From Undaria pinnatifida (taxonomy: Eukaryota > Sar > Phaeophyceae > Laminariales > Alariaceae), in assembly GCA_012845835.1 (NCBI GenBank), contig JABAKD010000015.1, positions 2,082,609 to 2,146,608 of the forward strand: a DNA stretch of 64,000 nucleotides, read 5' to 3'. Positions 60,701-63,322 of this stretch are shown piece after piece. Numbering within the stretch: the first letter of the stretch is position 1; each line of letters begins with the position of its first letter. Under the pieces are notes generated by a model, which made no database searches, was not told the origin of the DNA, and was given only the letters and a program-made list of their open reading frames with translations. The position numbers and the translations under genes were made by a program.

Positions 60701-63016
60701 TCGGATTCAGCTGTGGCGGAGTACTGGCGTCGCACATGGGTACCGGAAACGGCGGCGACAGAGTGGAGTGGAGATGTTGCTATCGGGGGGGATATGCCGC
60801 TGCTCGGCGTCGACTTGTCGGGAATGGCGGGTTCGCACCCTGCCGGGAGGGTGGAAGAAGTCACGAAAGGGCTATCCACTAAAGTTGGGGGAGTCGTGGC
60901 CCTGGAAATATCGCAAAATGCTGGGAGAGATTATACATCTAGCGGTGTGGTGTACGCGTACGAGTCGTTGGTTTCAGTGGACGCGCTTATTCCGGACCAT
61001 GGACCTATGTACGGTGGAACGGAGGTGAGGGATATTTTTTATTTGATCTCGCTTTTCTTTTACAAATTCCGGACCAACCGTGGTGACAAGGTTCTTCTCT
61101 GCTCCCCCGCACGTCGATTCATTTGTGTCGCGCAGAAGGTTCAGCTTGTCCACTGCTCGTAGATTTTCACCGACGTTCGATAATACGTGCCCGCACCTTC
61201 CGCCAGTCATTGTGTTGCGCAAGAAAACGTCCCTACAAGCACATTCGAGTATGCGCTTGGGTGTTTCGAGTTCACGAAACGACCTTAGTAGGGATATTGT
61301 TGTTGTTCTCACATTAACTCGCATATAAATCCGTGGTCACAGGACAGGCTCCATTCACTCTGGAGCTGAGGAATACCCCAGGGAAATAAAACACAAACAA
61401 AACCAAAAGTGGTACACGCATACATCATGGCTGACTAAAGACGACATTGGGCTCATAGAGGGTACCAAGTGCACCAATGGATATACATCGTGTAGACTCT
61501 ATGTGCTACCCAGCGAGACCGAATGCGGTATTGGCCATGATTTTATTTGGAGGCATTAGACACCATGCGGAGTGCTGAGGCCGGAGGTAGAATCCGGGAG
61601 AAACTCTCCTGCCTCGGCGCAGGAGGCCTCATCCAATCCAATACTTGTATTTAATGATCGGTGACAGAACTCAGTAAAACAACAGTATTTTCGGAATCCA
61701 ATTTGTCGCGACTCCTCGTATGTACCTACATTAAATTTGTGTTTATATACGACATATCATATTTAATTAAACCGTTTTGCCGATACCGCGTTGTATATGT
61801 TGACAGGTCCTTGTTCTCGGGGAAAACTTCCGCCACTCCAGCCGCCTCGCGTGTCGGTTCGGCCCCTCAACCATAGACCCTCGGGTGGTCGTTCCCGCCA
61901 TCTTCCTAAACTCTTCGGCGCTTTTGTGCGTTTCTCCAACAAGACTATTGGCATCATCTACCGACTACCCAATTAGCACTGTGGTTGCTGTCGAGGTGAC
62001 AAATAATGCGGCGGTTGGGGGGAGTTCAGCACCTTGGTCGACGTTTTCGCGATCGGGGGCATCTTTCCGGTATGAGGCATCTCCGGAGATCTACGATGTT
62101 ATCCCCCACCTTGGACCTGCGTCGGGAAACTTCAGTGTGCGAGTAGCTGGCGGGCCGTTCCCTGACACGCTGGAGCTAAGGTGCATGTCTCTTGACTGGC
62201 GGTTTATCTATTGGCAGTGAAAATAACTTTTTACATTTGATTGAATACTAATAGTATCATACCTGGTGGGTGTTTGTGTGGGATGAACTTAAACGATTAA
62301 TTTCTACGTCTGAGAGAGACGATATATTCATAGTCAAGGCAGATTGGGATCATCCTGGGCAATAGGAACTTGAATAACTAAACAGCTCTCTATATTGGGC
62401 CGTCGAACGGTCTGTGCTGGGCTTCAATATAGCATTTGGCCAGAAGCACGAGCCCAGTGTTGACGTCCCTCCGCCACCTAGTGTGTCGCCACGATTCTTG
62501 CACCCTTTTCCATTGACCCGGAGGCACAGAGCTTAACGACAGGTACTTATTTAATGTGCTACACCAACTTATTTGGGATCTACGAGTAGGTCTAGCGACC
62601 GACAAAGGGACAAGTGCGATTTTATCCAACCCTGGAAGAGCATGCAATAGTAAAAGTATGGTCATGCATGCCACGCGCATGTCGTACATCCCCTTTCGTT
62701 GCGGTCCGAACACGCGCCCTGCCCCAGTATCCCGGGCTTCTTCTTGTGACAGATGCTGTAATCGTCATACCACAATTTCGACACGTTTTCCCTGTGAAAT
62801 TCCAAAAGGGTGAAGTTCAAGAAAACGCGACCGTTATCGTTGTCCTGCTGCAGGTGCCGCTTCGGAGGGATAGCTGTCGTGGCAACTAGATTATCGCCTT
62901 CCGAGGTACAGTGCTACGCACCGACGCTTGAAGCCGGCACGTACCCTCTGGAGATATCCCTCAACGATCAGGACTATACAGACAGGCGCTTTCCCTTTTT
63001 GTACTTCGACGACCAG
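6000..63016 (+). CDS. Giant multi-exon IPT/TIG-repeat surface protein (partial at both ends)
   Basis: Forty-one exons (listed below) splice into 10,435 continuous codons. Of the 40 introns, 33 are phase 0, five phase 1 and two phase 2; in each case the two flanking exons agree in phase and the domain continues over the junction. Order: LamG-like and cadherin-like region, about 56 IPT/TIG modules, about 30 copies of a GxFxLxF...WxVTF repeat with two three-module IPT islands, then IPT again. IPT/TIG is an immunoglobulin-like fold known from plexins, Met and fibrocystin/PKHD1. Tandem extracellular IPT arrays mediate adhesion or recognition, so a secreted or cell-surface giant glycoprotein is likely. 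Signal peptide, membrane anchor and stop codon are not in the window. The alternative is two or more adjacent genes, but I found no terminal exon, stop-plus-polyA or new start between exons. Introns not described separately show nothing I recognise. Confidence 0.8.
7191..7694 (+). CDS. Exon 2: second cadherin-like domain and start of IPT 1
   Basis: Acceptor GCGCCTGCAG|GAC, donor GAG|GTGAGG, phase 0 on both sides. Residues 1-135 form a beta-rich region with DVDAWEGVGTPLRVSL and the motif GDGLEDSSMAFVAGLDD, as seen in cadherin-like domains that follow LamG in large protist and bacterial adhesins. The last 20 residues (WPPAAPVTGGLTIE) open the first IPT module, which exon 3 completes. Confidence 0.7.
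7741..7870 (+). repeat. Intronic repeat family B, copy 1
   Basis: About 130 bases in intron 2 align with 28331-28459 through TATTTGGGA.AGGGTG.GTTCTACAC, TTCAGTRTARCGRCTCCCAG and GGCCT.CCTTTCTT.TTACC. No open frame and no terminal repeats are recognised. It is a dispersed noncoding repeat of unknown class. Confidence 0.6.
8324..10505 (+). CDS. Exon 3: IPT modules 1-7
   Basis: The acceptor TTTAATCAG|ATC completes IPT 1 (IRGTNFGVSNYACVFGG). Six more modules follow, each with a GG/GP turn, a G.GF or GxxF strand and a C.FG...C..P Cys pair. Module 5 (GGTITISGKKF) and module 7 (VVVKGSGF) carry acidic or Gly-rich insertions. The donor TCAG|GTAAGC leaves phase 1. The open frame begins upstream at an ATG at 8228, but that part is intron. 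Confidence 0.8.
10788..11060. mobile_element. MITE-like element with about 25-bp terminal inverted repeats (intron 3)
   Basis: The left end GACCAAGGCTACGGTAGG is the near-perfect reverse complement of the right end (CCGCAGCCTTGGTC at 11042-11056), about 270 bases apart. No open frame lies inside. Related ends and internal blocks occur in introns 10, 12, 25, 30 and 31. Non-autonomous DNA element is the best reading. Target-site duplications could not be fixed by eye. Confidence 0.65.
11328..17296 (+). CDS. Exon 4: 21 consecutive IPT modules in one 5,969-base exon
   Basis: Acceptor CTGTCCGCAG|GA (completes a phase-1 Gly codon), donor CAG|GTGAGA, phase 0. It codes about 1,990 residues that divide into about 21 modules (numbers 8-28) with a period of about 95. 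The typical pattern is SP..GP..GGT.V.V.GSGF, then LSCRFG, then V.C..PP, then V.NNG.DF and a closing F.Y. Cysteines are almost entirely the pair in each module. There is no stop or frameshift across nearly 6 kb, so the block is under protein-level selection. Such a long exon is rare in intron-dense algal genes. Confidence 0.9.
17591..18517 (+). CDS. Exon 5: IPT modules 29-31
   Basis: Acceptor CACTTGACAG|GTG, donor ACG|GTAAGC, phase 0 both sides. Three modules open with ISPTASMERGQATVTLTGQGF, APEMGLVSGGTPIILEGFGF and VPAHGQPLGGTRITVVGNNF. The third has a lengthened loop between its two cysteines (CRFH...VHCLSP). Confidence 0.85.
18999..20507 (+). CDS. Exon 6: IPT modules 32-36 and start of 37
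   Basis: Acceptor TTTTTCTCCAG|GTG, donor GAG|GTGAGA, phase 0. Modules 32-36 are complete. Module 33 has lost the GGT turn (FSAATSVQLKGTGF) and module 36 carries an extra Cys (TCSCHL). The exon stops inside module 37 after GTPVE; exon 7 continues with IYGAGF. Confidence 0.85.
20854..21711 (+). CDS. Exon 7: end of IPT 37, IPT 38 and 39
   Basis: Acceptor CTATGCAG|ATA, donor TTG|GTAAGT, phase 0. It begins at the G.GF strand of module 37 (IYGAGFINRTG) and adds two modules (SPRSGPDTGGTVITVFGTGF and TPDRGPTTGGTVVEIGGSNF). Both have long acidic loops before the second cysteine. Confidence 0.85.
22022..24547 (+). CDS. Exon 8: IPT modules 40-48
   Basis: Acceptor CATCCCACCAG|GCT, donor GAG|GTGAGC, phase 0. 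Nine modules, the last cut after CSFGDVE and completed by exon 9. Module 43 (RVVLLDIQDEIY) replaces the usual G.GF strand by an unusual insertion. Module 45 keeps only the first Cys of the pair (LLCLRW, then ATFVAP). A frame starting at 21806 runs through upstream intron and is not coding there. Confidence 0.85.
24808..27291 (+). CDS. Exon 9: end of IPT 48 and IPT 49-55
   Basis: Acceptor CATGCCAAG|GTC (a short pyrimidine tract), donor AAG|GTGAGG, phase 0. It completes module 48 (VLNDSVLECASP) and adds seven modules. Module 49 has lost both cysteines of the pair together (LVARFIS and LTVEAP). Module 51 carries an Asn/Thr-rich insertion (TSGSNNSYEITLTGEP). Confidence 0.85.
27664..27891 (+). CDS. 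Exon 10: IPT module 56, last of the main array
   Basis: Acceptor TTTTAAACCCAG|ATC, donor GAG|GTGAGT, phase 0. It codes one module (TPDRGPTTGGTVITVAGANL, LLCRFGGSGG, VQCVAPANP). Its C-terminal strands are replaced by exon 11 sequence, so this is the junction between the IPT block and the second repeat block. Confidence 0.8.
27904..28150. mobile_element. MITE-like element 12 bases inside intron 10
   Basis: The left end CGTGCTACGGTAGGGGTGGC begins 12 bases after the 5' splice site of exon 10. The decayed right end (CCCTGTCGTAGTACGTG) is about 245 bases away. The internal TTGAGGAGTCCCG block is shared with other copies. Confidence 0.5.
28331..28459 (+). repeat. Intronic repeat family B, copy 2
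   Basis: Aligns with 7741-7870 over about 130 bases in the same orientation. It lies in intron 10; no coding potential. Confidence 0.6.
28909..29088 (+). CDS. Exon 11: first part of the second repeat block
   Basis: Acceptor GATCACACAG|GTC, donor CAG|GTACGT, phase 0. Sixty residues with VQRVSVSSSNHSGEVQIVEA and TQQIRAGAAPASNETEVQ: short EVQ.I/V strands rather than an IPT module. The frame has no ATG of its own. Confidence 0.7.
29353..29427 (+). CDS. Exon 12: 25-residue micro-module
   Basis: Acceptor ACCGTCAG|GTG, donor GAG|GTACGT, phase 0. It codes 25 residues (MAREVQRITLDASANVSE within). Support comes from the EVQRITL motif shared with exons 24, 30 and 31, the matching phase and the clean splice sites. 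The shortness makes it less certain. Confidence 0.6.
29451..29719. mobile_element. MITE-like element near the 5' end of intron 12
   Basis: Left end CGTGCTACGGTAGGGGTTGC 23 bases after the 5' splice site of exon 12; right end CGCCTACCGTAGGATGCG about 250 bases on, in inverted orientation. No open frame. Confidence 0.6.
29770..30480 (+). repeat. Two copies of a GTTGTAGCC(G/A)AGTGGTA repeat
   Basis: Blocks at about 29775-29832 and 30408-30455 share TTATCT.GAATG...GCGGTTGTAGCC.AGTGGTA. The last part resembles a tRNA A box (TAGCCGAGTGG), but no B box or cloverleaf follows, so this is at most a tRNA-derived fragment within intron 12. Confidence 0.35.
29851..30095. mobile_element. Second MITE-like element in intron 12
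   Basis: Left end CGCACGGTAGAGGTTGC, right end GCACCCCTACCGTCGC. The left half matches 39171-39255 and 5481-5568 in reverse complement across the CCGGCCAGATACC and CTCACTTGAGG blocks. It lies 132 bases after the previous copy. Confidence 0.65.
30740..30853 (+). CDS. Exon 13: N-terminal half of second-type repeat
   Basis: Acceptor GCGTTTTTCAG|GTC. It codes VQQVTVASMDASSLSGSFAL followed by VPFNATAHE, the first half of the GxFxL...NATAxE repeat. The donor GAG|GTGGGA is non-ideal but joins in phase to exon 14 (LEEALAGIPSLGGG), restoring the expected NATAxE...EAL..I continuity. Confidence 0.7.
31853..32047 (+). CDS. Exon 14: C-terminal half of second-type repeat
   Basis: Acceptor CATGATTTTTAG|CTT, donor GAG|GTAATG, phase 0. 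It codes LEEALAGIPSLGGGIVV, then a YNVTLAYAIGDLATLTV strand pair in place of WxVTF...GDxPxL, ending LSGVGLNATVSE. Confidence 0.75.
32565..32708 (+). CDS. Exon 15: N-terminal half of second-type repeat
   Basis: Acceptor TACCGCGAACAG|ATT, donor GAG|GTGGGA, phase 0. It codes CEVQEVSTRGVVGGTFTLTY and ends WNSTSETLRAALE, cut just after the helix-like AALE segment that exon 16 continues (SLDSVGRVMV). Confidence 0.75.
33077..33560 (+). CDS. Exon 16: one and a half second-type repeats
   Basis: Acceptor TATATTCATCCAG|AGC, donor GGAG|GTAAGG, phase 1. It contains WAVAFIGTAGDLSLLEV, then a new unit ASGTVGITFDVDGDGEDSQT...VNATASEVQEALREL. The donor falls before the W.VTF strand, which exon 17 supplies. 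Confidence 0.8.
33918..34021 (+). CDS. Exon 17: WLVTF strand exon
   Basis: Acceptor CATTCGGCAG|GA completes a phase-1 Gly codon. It codes STWLVTFPEGQDHEAFEVD and ends FALVEE at donor GAA|GTAAGT. There is no in-frame ATG; support comes from frame, phase and the WLVTF motif. Confidence 0.75.
34221..34544 (+). repeat. Tandem duplication, two 162-base units
   Basis: Units 34221-34382 and 34383-34544 are essentially identical by eye, from GCTTGCCTCACCAGGCG to CATGGAATTTTTC. They lie in intron 17. Because 162 is a multiple of three, an accidental frame (34263-34598) repeats 54 residues, but it has no splice or domain context. The near-identity implies a recent event or an assembly artefact. Confidence 0.9.
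35039..35123 (+). CDS. Exon 18: short GSFFLGF exon
   Basis: Acceptor AACATCCTCAG|GTG. It codes VVTGTQLEVQVIET and TGSFFLGFVE. I place the donor at GAAG|GTCAGG (phase 1), which joins exon 19 to give a continuous VEEETDDLAFDASAS. A different donor (GGG|GTAGGG at 35136) would break the frame. The 3' boundary is less certain than the 5' one. Confidence 0.65.
35919..36265 (+). CDS. Exon 19: second-type repeat
   Basis: Acceptor CTTGGCGCAG|AG, donor CAG|GTGAAC, phase 0 at the end. It codes LAFDASASDVKSALETLTGV, NVNVTR, AWTITF and a long acidic stretch before VHRGTLGHLSGQ, where the next unit begins. Confidence 0.75.
37092..37282 (+). CDS. Exon 20: second-type repeat, N-terminal part
   Basis: Acceptor TTCCATCAG|GTC, donor ACAG|GTGTAT, phase 2. 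It codes VILSFENTSST, ALAHDVSADEMKEAINFL and DLHVSRESNG...YR. The split Arg codon joins exon 21 to give RWTVTF. Confidence 0.75.
38720..39000 (+). CDS. Exon 21: WTVTF strand and next unit
   Basis: Acceptor TGTTTGGACAG|G completes the split codon; it codes WTVTFLDLAGNVPKLSVN, then CCIGGNFSLTFDGMF and DQLSKMLEDAISP. Donor CCAG|GTAAGG, phase 1. The CC pair before GGNFSL is unusual in this repeat family, which is otherwise poor in cysteine. Confidence 0.8.
39171..39255 (+). repeat. Partial copy of the MITE-like family (intron 21)
   Basis: Right-half fragment: ACCGGTAGTCCCTCACTTGA, CCGGCCAGATACC and the end GTGCAACCCCTACCGTGG. The left end is not recognisable. Confidence 0.6.
39340..39545 (+). 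repeat. Repeat family C, two tandem copies
   Basis: Copies at about 39340-39442 and 39443-39545 share GGCAGGAGGCCTCAT..AATC.AA.AC and a closing GGCAGA.(C/T)TAAA.AAT. A third copy lies at 61567-61682. Intron 21; no open frame. The terminal CTGCCG/CGGCAG motifs hint at short inverted ends. Confidence 0.55.
39630..39940 (+). CDS. Exon 22: second-type repeat
   Basis: Acceptor GTTTGTCAG|AT completes a phase-1 Asp codon. It codes DEWGSVTV, LWTLNFNDYS, VSVERVVEAASP and a new unit TGSFELTLEGIVTRPISVD. Donor AAC|GTGAGT, phase 0. Confidence 0.8.
40155..40979 (+). CDS. Exon 23: about 2.5 second-type repeats
   Basis: Acceptor AAAACTACAG|GTA, donor GAG|GTGAGT, phase 0. It contains WDISWVSIPGN with a Cys pair (NFSCAGN, GICTT), then SGSFTLTTVS...LAFNATSSQVRAALEALGGV...YLVTFPG, then GGEFGLSLGG...DANAEDVQEVVDAL...WAVTFSGG. 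The last strand continues in exon 24. Confidence 0.85.
41712..43679 (+). CDS. Exon 24: second-type repeats around an IPT island (IPT 57-59)
   Basis: Acceptor GTGTTGCAG|GTG. It starts with PGGTFTLAFDGKTSPPLPWN...ALESLPAVGDVTVR...WLVEF, then three IPT modules (VTPNAGPTSGGTPIVVSGTG, IPRRGSNDGGYAIAV, VEPRLGVTGGGTSVIVHGAR), then a further second-type unit (SGTWTLSLEDF) and a run of EVQ strands (REVQMLK, AEVQAVTV). The donor GAG|GTCAGA is weak; the frame stays open for 86 more codons, but joining at 43679 gives the expected AAE|VQVVTLSAD. Confidence 0.8.
44014..44655 (+). CDS. Exon 25: two second-type repeats
   Basis: Acceptor CCCATTGGCAG|GTT. Units: VQVVTLSADAALSGAFTVTY...WTVTFEDL, and IRGTFDIAFGEDE...FTVTWPASRGNVPLLRVNGS. 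The end is placed at GAG|GTTGGT, a poor donor at +3, because exon 26 (TVNGTGTVGGEFYL) continues in phase. Confidence 0.75.
44675..44937. mobile_element. MITE-like element 19 bases inside intron 25
   Basis: Left end GATGCGTGGTACGATAGGG and inverted right end (CCTACTACATTACGTG), about 260 bases apart, with the internal GGTGAGA...GCTCCTCAAGC block typical of the family. It starts 19 bases after the 5' splice site. Confidence 0.55.
45145..45397. mobile_element. MITE-like element at the 3' end of intron 25
   Basis: Left end GCGTGCTACGGTAGATG and right end CTCTACCGTAGCATGCG are inverted repeats about 250 bases apart; the inner part holds a CTCCTCACGTGAGGAG palindrome. It ends 37 bases before exon 26, so intron 25 has one copy near each splice site. 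Confidence 0.65.
45435..45665 (+). CDS. Exon 26: second-type repeat
   Basis: Acceptor CCCATTAACAG|ACG, donor CGG|GTGAGG, phase 0. It codes TVGGEFYLVAGTNAS, IAYNASASELAEAVNGM and WYLTFSPMNGNVEQLR. Confidence 0.8.
45975..46310 (+). repeat. Degenerate intronic repeat running into exon 27
   Basis: Five diverged units share a core like TT..TTAGATATTCAACGA. The TTCAA or TTAAC cores fall at 45986, 46071, 46165, 46231 and 46299, with spacings of 85, 94, 66 and 68. The last unit contains the splice acceptor and the first codons of exon 27, so the coding sequence is part of the repeat. Confidence 0.5.
46296..46469 (+). CDS. Exon 27: N-terminal half of second-type repeat
   Basis: Acceptor CCTTGTTTAG|ATA, donor GAG|GTAAGA, phase 0. 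It codes IFNDDITGPEGSAIDV, LSGNFTLQYGVENATWPLPF and NATADEVESALE. It is cut right after ALE, the same relative place as the end of exon 15. Confidence 0.8.
47316..47447 (+). CDS. Exon 28: C-terminal half of second-type repeat
   Basis: Acceptor TTTTTGCCAG|GCA, donor CAG|GTGACA, phase 0. It codes ALDEIGDVNVTVQGSSF and RRWTISFTPLGSPAHVG. Together with exon 27 it forms a textbook copy of the repeat. Confidence 0.8.
48215..49480 (+). CDS. Exon 29: second IPT island (IPT 60-62)
   Basis: Acceptor CTCTCACAG|ACC, donor GAG|GTGCGG, phase 0. After closing a second-type repeat (TLGIDGGQLQGTGAMG) it codes three IPT modules: DPPSGPAIGGTVITVSIAPM, FPASGPVKGGTLVEISSRH and VEPAYGPVTGGNLVRVEGGT. Modules 60 and 61 have long insertions (about 40 residues) before the first cysteine. 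Confidence 0.85.
50072..50245 (+). CDS. Exon 30: EVQ strand repeats
   Basis: Acceptor CTCGATCCAG|GTT, donor CAG|GTACGT, phase 0. It contains PEIQTISVLADKPSREV and PEVQSVTVSYDDVDEVQTI, short beta-strand repeats of about 20 residues. It has no GxFxL core. Confidence 0.7.
50303..50556. mobile_element. MITE-like element in intron 30
   Basis: Left end AACCAGGGCTGCGGTAGG and inverted right end (TATCGTAGCCTTGGTC), about 250 bases apart. They resemble the ends of the element at 10788-11060. It starts 57 bases after the 5' splice site. Confidence 0.5.
51084..51275 (+). CDS. Exon 31: EVQ strand repeats
   Basis: Acceptor GTCAATGCCAG|GAC, donor GAG|GTGGGT, phase 0. It codes VEVTVSLTVEASQPEIQELR, LTADYTREVQSIVVKPFAVD and LTSEVAEQQFVTVE, continuing the strand array of exon 30 and leading into the GDGTFSLEY core of exon 32. 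Confidence 0.75.
51288..51604. mobile_element. MITE-like element 12 bases inside intron 31
   Basis: Left end CATGCCACGGTGGGGGTAG starts 12 bases after the 5' splice site; the inverted right end is CTCCTACCATAGCACACG. At about 317 bases it is longer than other copies. An internal GGGGAACCCCGTCAGTCGG block is shared. Confidence 0.6.
51865..52111. mobile_element. Second MITE-like element in intron 31
   Basis: Left end CATGCCACGGTGGAGGCGC and right end GCCTCTACCGTAGCATG form a clear inverted pair about 250 bases apart. The CTTGAGGGGCTCTA block lies inside. Confidence 0.65.
52248..52538 (+). CDS. Exon 32: second-type repeat
   Basis: Acceptor CGCTTGACAG|GGC, donor CAG|GTAACC, phase 0. It codes GDGTFSLEYNGGVASVPFSA, SFLVTFPDDVGDVAAMV and VLSVTVLEKIQGSVQ. 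The frame has no ATG and is visible only by homology. The AxEV...AL helix motif is poorly preserved. Confidence 0.75.
53036..53251 (+). CDS. Exon 33: linker and start of second-type repeat
   Basis: Acceptor GTCGCATTCAG|GAA, donor GAG|GTAACC, phase 0. It begins EQEFRACFRLCATRVHLALP, an unusual Cys/Arg-containing strand region, then FQEIQRIYQSG, SGGTFGLSFLGESAPNIAY and NATSEE, cut just before the V of xEEV. Confidence 0.7.
53675..53959 (+). CDS. Exon 34: second-type repeat
   Basis: Acceptor TTCTGGCAAG|GTT, donor GAG|GTGAAC, phase 0. It codes VRVALESISFVGEVLASKNV, EWMVTFMNNAGDLPLLVADN, then VSGSFELAVSEDGSKSETIS and HDASAAE. Both ends cut at the same xE|V position of the repeat. Confidence 0.8.
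54270..54690 (-). repeat. SINE-like repeat cluster (copy 2 and fragments)
   Basis: Shares with 228-505 the TTCTGGACAAGCC start (54277) and three successive copies of a CCACTGCTCGTCG.TTT core (about 54365, 54510 and 54655), each followed by TGCTAAC- or TGCTGA-like sequence. The tRNA-like head is not clear. Lies in intron 34. Confidence 0.4.
55013..55406 (+). CDS. Exon 35: second-type repeat
   Basis: Acceptor ACACGCTTAG|GTT. It codes VGTALRSLYNMSDIDVMRF, VWTVTFPTYSGDVPSLNINS, GGYFRLYSTGG with a 35-residue insertion, then LAWNADTDDVRMAVEDLLPE. The donor is ambiguous: CCAAG|GTGACG (55407) or TTG|GTAAAA (55416). Both leave phase 1 and differ by three codons. Confidence 0.75.
56406..56713 (+). CDS. 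Exon 36: second-type repeat
   Basis: Acceptor TGCCTACAG|GT completes a phase-1 Gly codon. It codes SIVVSRTNSSGTSTSLGD, YSWMITFPLAARNVFNLGVD, FEVQTARAPEIQRVST and VSGSFTLGFKNGTTEELKY, ending NATADE. Donor GAG|GTGAGG, phase 0. Confidence 0.8.
56782..56859 (+). pseudogene. Decayed duplicate of the start of exon 37
   Basis: Reads LELALLELPGLANVMVGG then GDSKGFA and a stop, ungapped against VETALQELPGLENVTVSR and GDSKGLAY at the start of exon 37. It lies in intron 36, about 355 bases upstream of its intact relative. There is no AG acceptor directly before it, and the stop follows GFA. It looks like a dead tandem exon copy. Confidence 0.7.
57135..57338 (+). CDS. Exon 37: second-type repeat
   Basis: Acceptor CTCGTGAGCAG|GTC, donor CAG|GTGGGT, phase 0. 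It codes VETALQELPGLENVTVSRGD, a 30-residue insertion after GLAYY, then FDWLITFTGLVGEQPLLQ. Confidence 0.8.
57636..58493 (+). CDS. Exon 38: two full second-type repeats and the start of a third
   Basis: Acceptor TTGCGTGAAG|GTA (non-ideal), donor GAG|GTGCAA, phase 0. Units: LGGTWYISLDGVASTRIAAS...WIITFHDWNDP; then SGFIDDCVVVAS...VWNITFVENV; then IGGTFVLKFEGNSTEEIAYN ending ASALE. Cysteines are scattered (CCGE, RVC, DDC, LDC, ASC). Confidence 0.8.
58832..61024 (+). CDS. Exon 39: six second-type repeats and start of IPT 63
   Basis: Acceptor CTTTTTTAAAG|GTC, donor GAG|GTGAGG, phase 0. The longest exon of the second block (731 residues) carries the clearest copies: ALEYLPSIDNVTVSAAD/QWLVTFSG, AGRFMLETD, IGGTYELHLRG, LGGTFNISFEDDVHW/QWTITFSAL, NGTFSFF and IGGDFSLRFGQ. 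It ends IPDHGPMYGGTE, the opening of an IPT module. Sequons are frequent. Confidence 0.9.
61085..61310 (-). repeat. SINE-like repeat (copy 3)
   Basis: Shares with 228-505 the CCACTGCTCGT core (about 61150) and the GAGTATGCGCTTG...GAGTTCACGAAACGACC block (61251-61290). The B-box-like segment is decayed. Lies in intron 39. Confidence 0.4.
61567..61682 (+). repeat. Repeat family C, third copy
   Basis: Shares GCAGGAGGCCTCATCCAATC and flanking GGAGGTA.A.....GGGAGAAAC with the tandem copies at 39340-39545. Intron 39. Confidence 0.6.
61807..62180 (+). CDS. Exon 40: IPT 63 and start of IPT 64
   Basis: Acceptor TATGTTGACAG|GTC, donor TAAG|GTGCAT, phase 2. It completes module 63 (VLVLGENFRHSSRLACRFG) and starts module 64 (IPHLGPASGNFSVRVAGGPF). 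The split Arg codon joins exon 41 to restore LELRCRFGG. Confidence 0.85.
62854..63016 (+). CDS. Exon 41 (last seen): end of IPT 64
   Basis: Acceptor CTGCTGCAG|G, donor CAG|GTAGGT, phase 0. It codes CRFGGIAVVATRLSPSEVQC, APTLEAGTYPLEISLNDQ and FPFLYFDDQ. No stop codon is used, so at least one more exon lies to the right of the window or unrecognised in the last kilobase. Confidence 0.85.
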
Positions 63017-63322
63017 GTAGGTCCAGGTGTTTTGATTGAAACATAATGACAGTACTCTTCAGAAATCGAGGATTTCACCGAAATTCGTCGTTGCATGTTA
63101 CGTGTGGCAGTTCGACCGCATGTTGCCCCATGAGCGTTTGCCAGAAATGTCAGCCGTTCCCTTTTTGTACTTGGATGACGAGGTAGGTTCAGGTGTTTTG
63201 ATGAAAATATAATAAAAGTTCTCTTCGGAGTTGGAGGAGTTCGTCGAGACTCGTCGTTGCAAGTTACGTGTGGTAGTTCGATCGCATGTTGCCCCATGAA
63301 CGTTTGCCGGAAATGTCAGCCA
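62991..63322 (+). repeat. Tandem duplication spanning an exon end, two 166-base units
   Basis: Units 62991-63156 and 63157-63322 are roughly 85 percent alike by eye. The first contains the last codons of exon 41 (FPFLYFDDQ) and its donor GTAGGT. The second repeats them as FPFLYLDDE|GTAGGT without a visible acceptor before it. Confidence 0.8.

Noticed and set aside
6000-63016. Autonomous transposon coding sequence (transposase, reverse transcriptase, integrase) in the introns
   Set aside because: No frame in the introns showed a recognisable catalytic motif. Only short non-autonomous repeats were seen.
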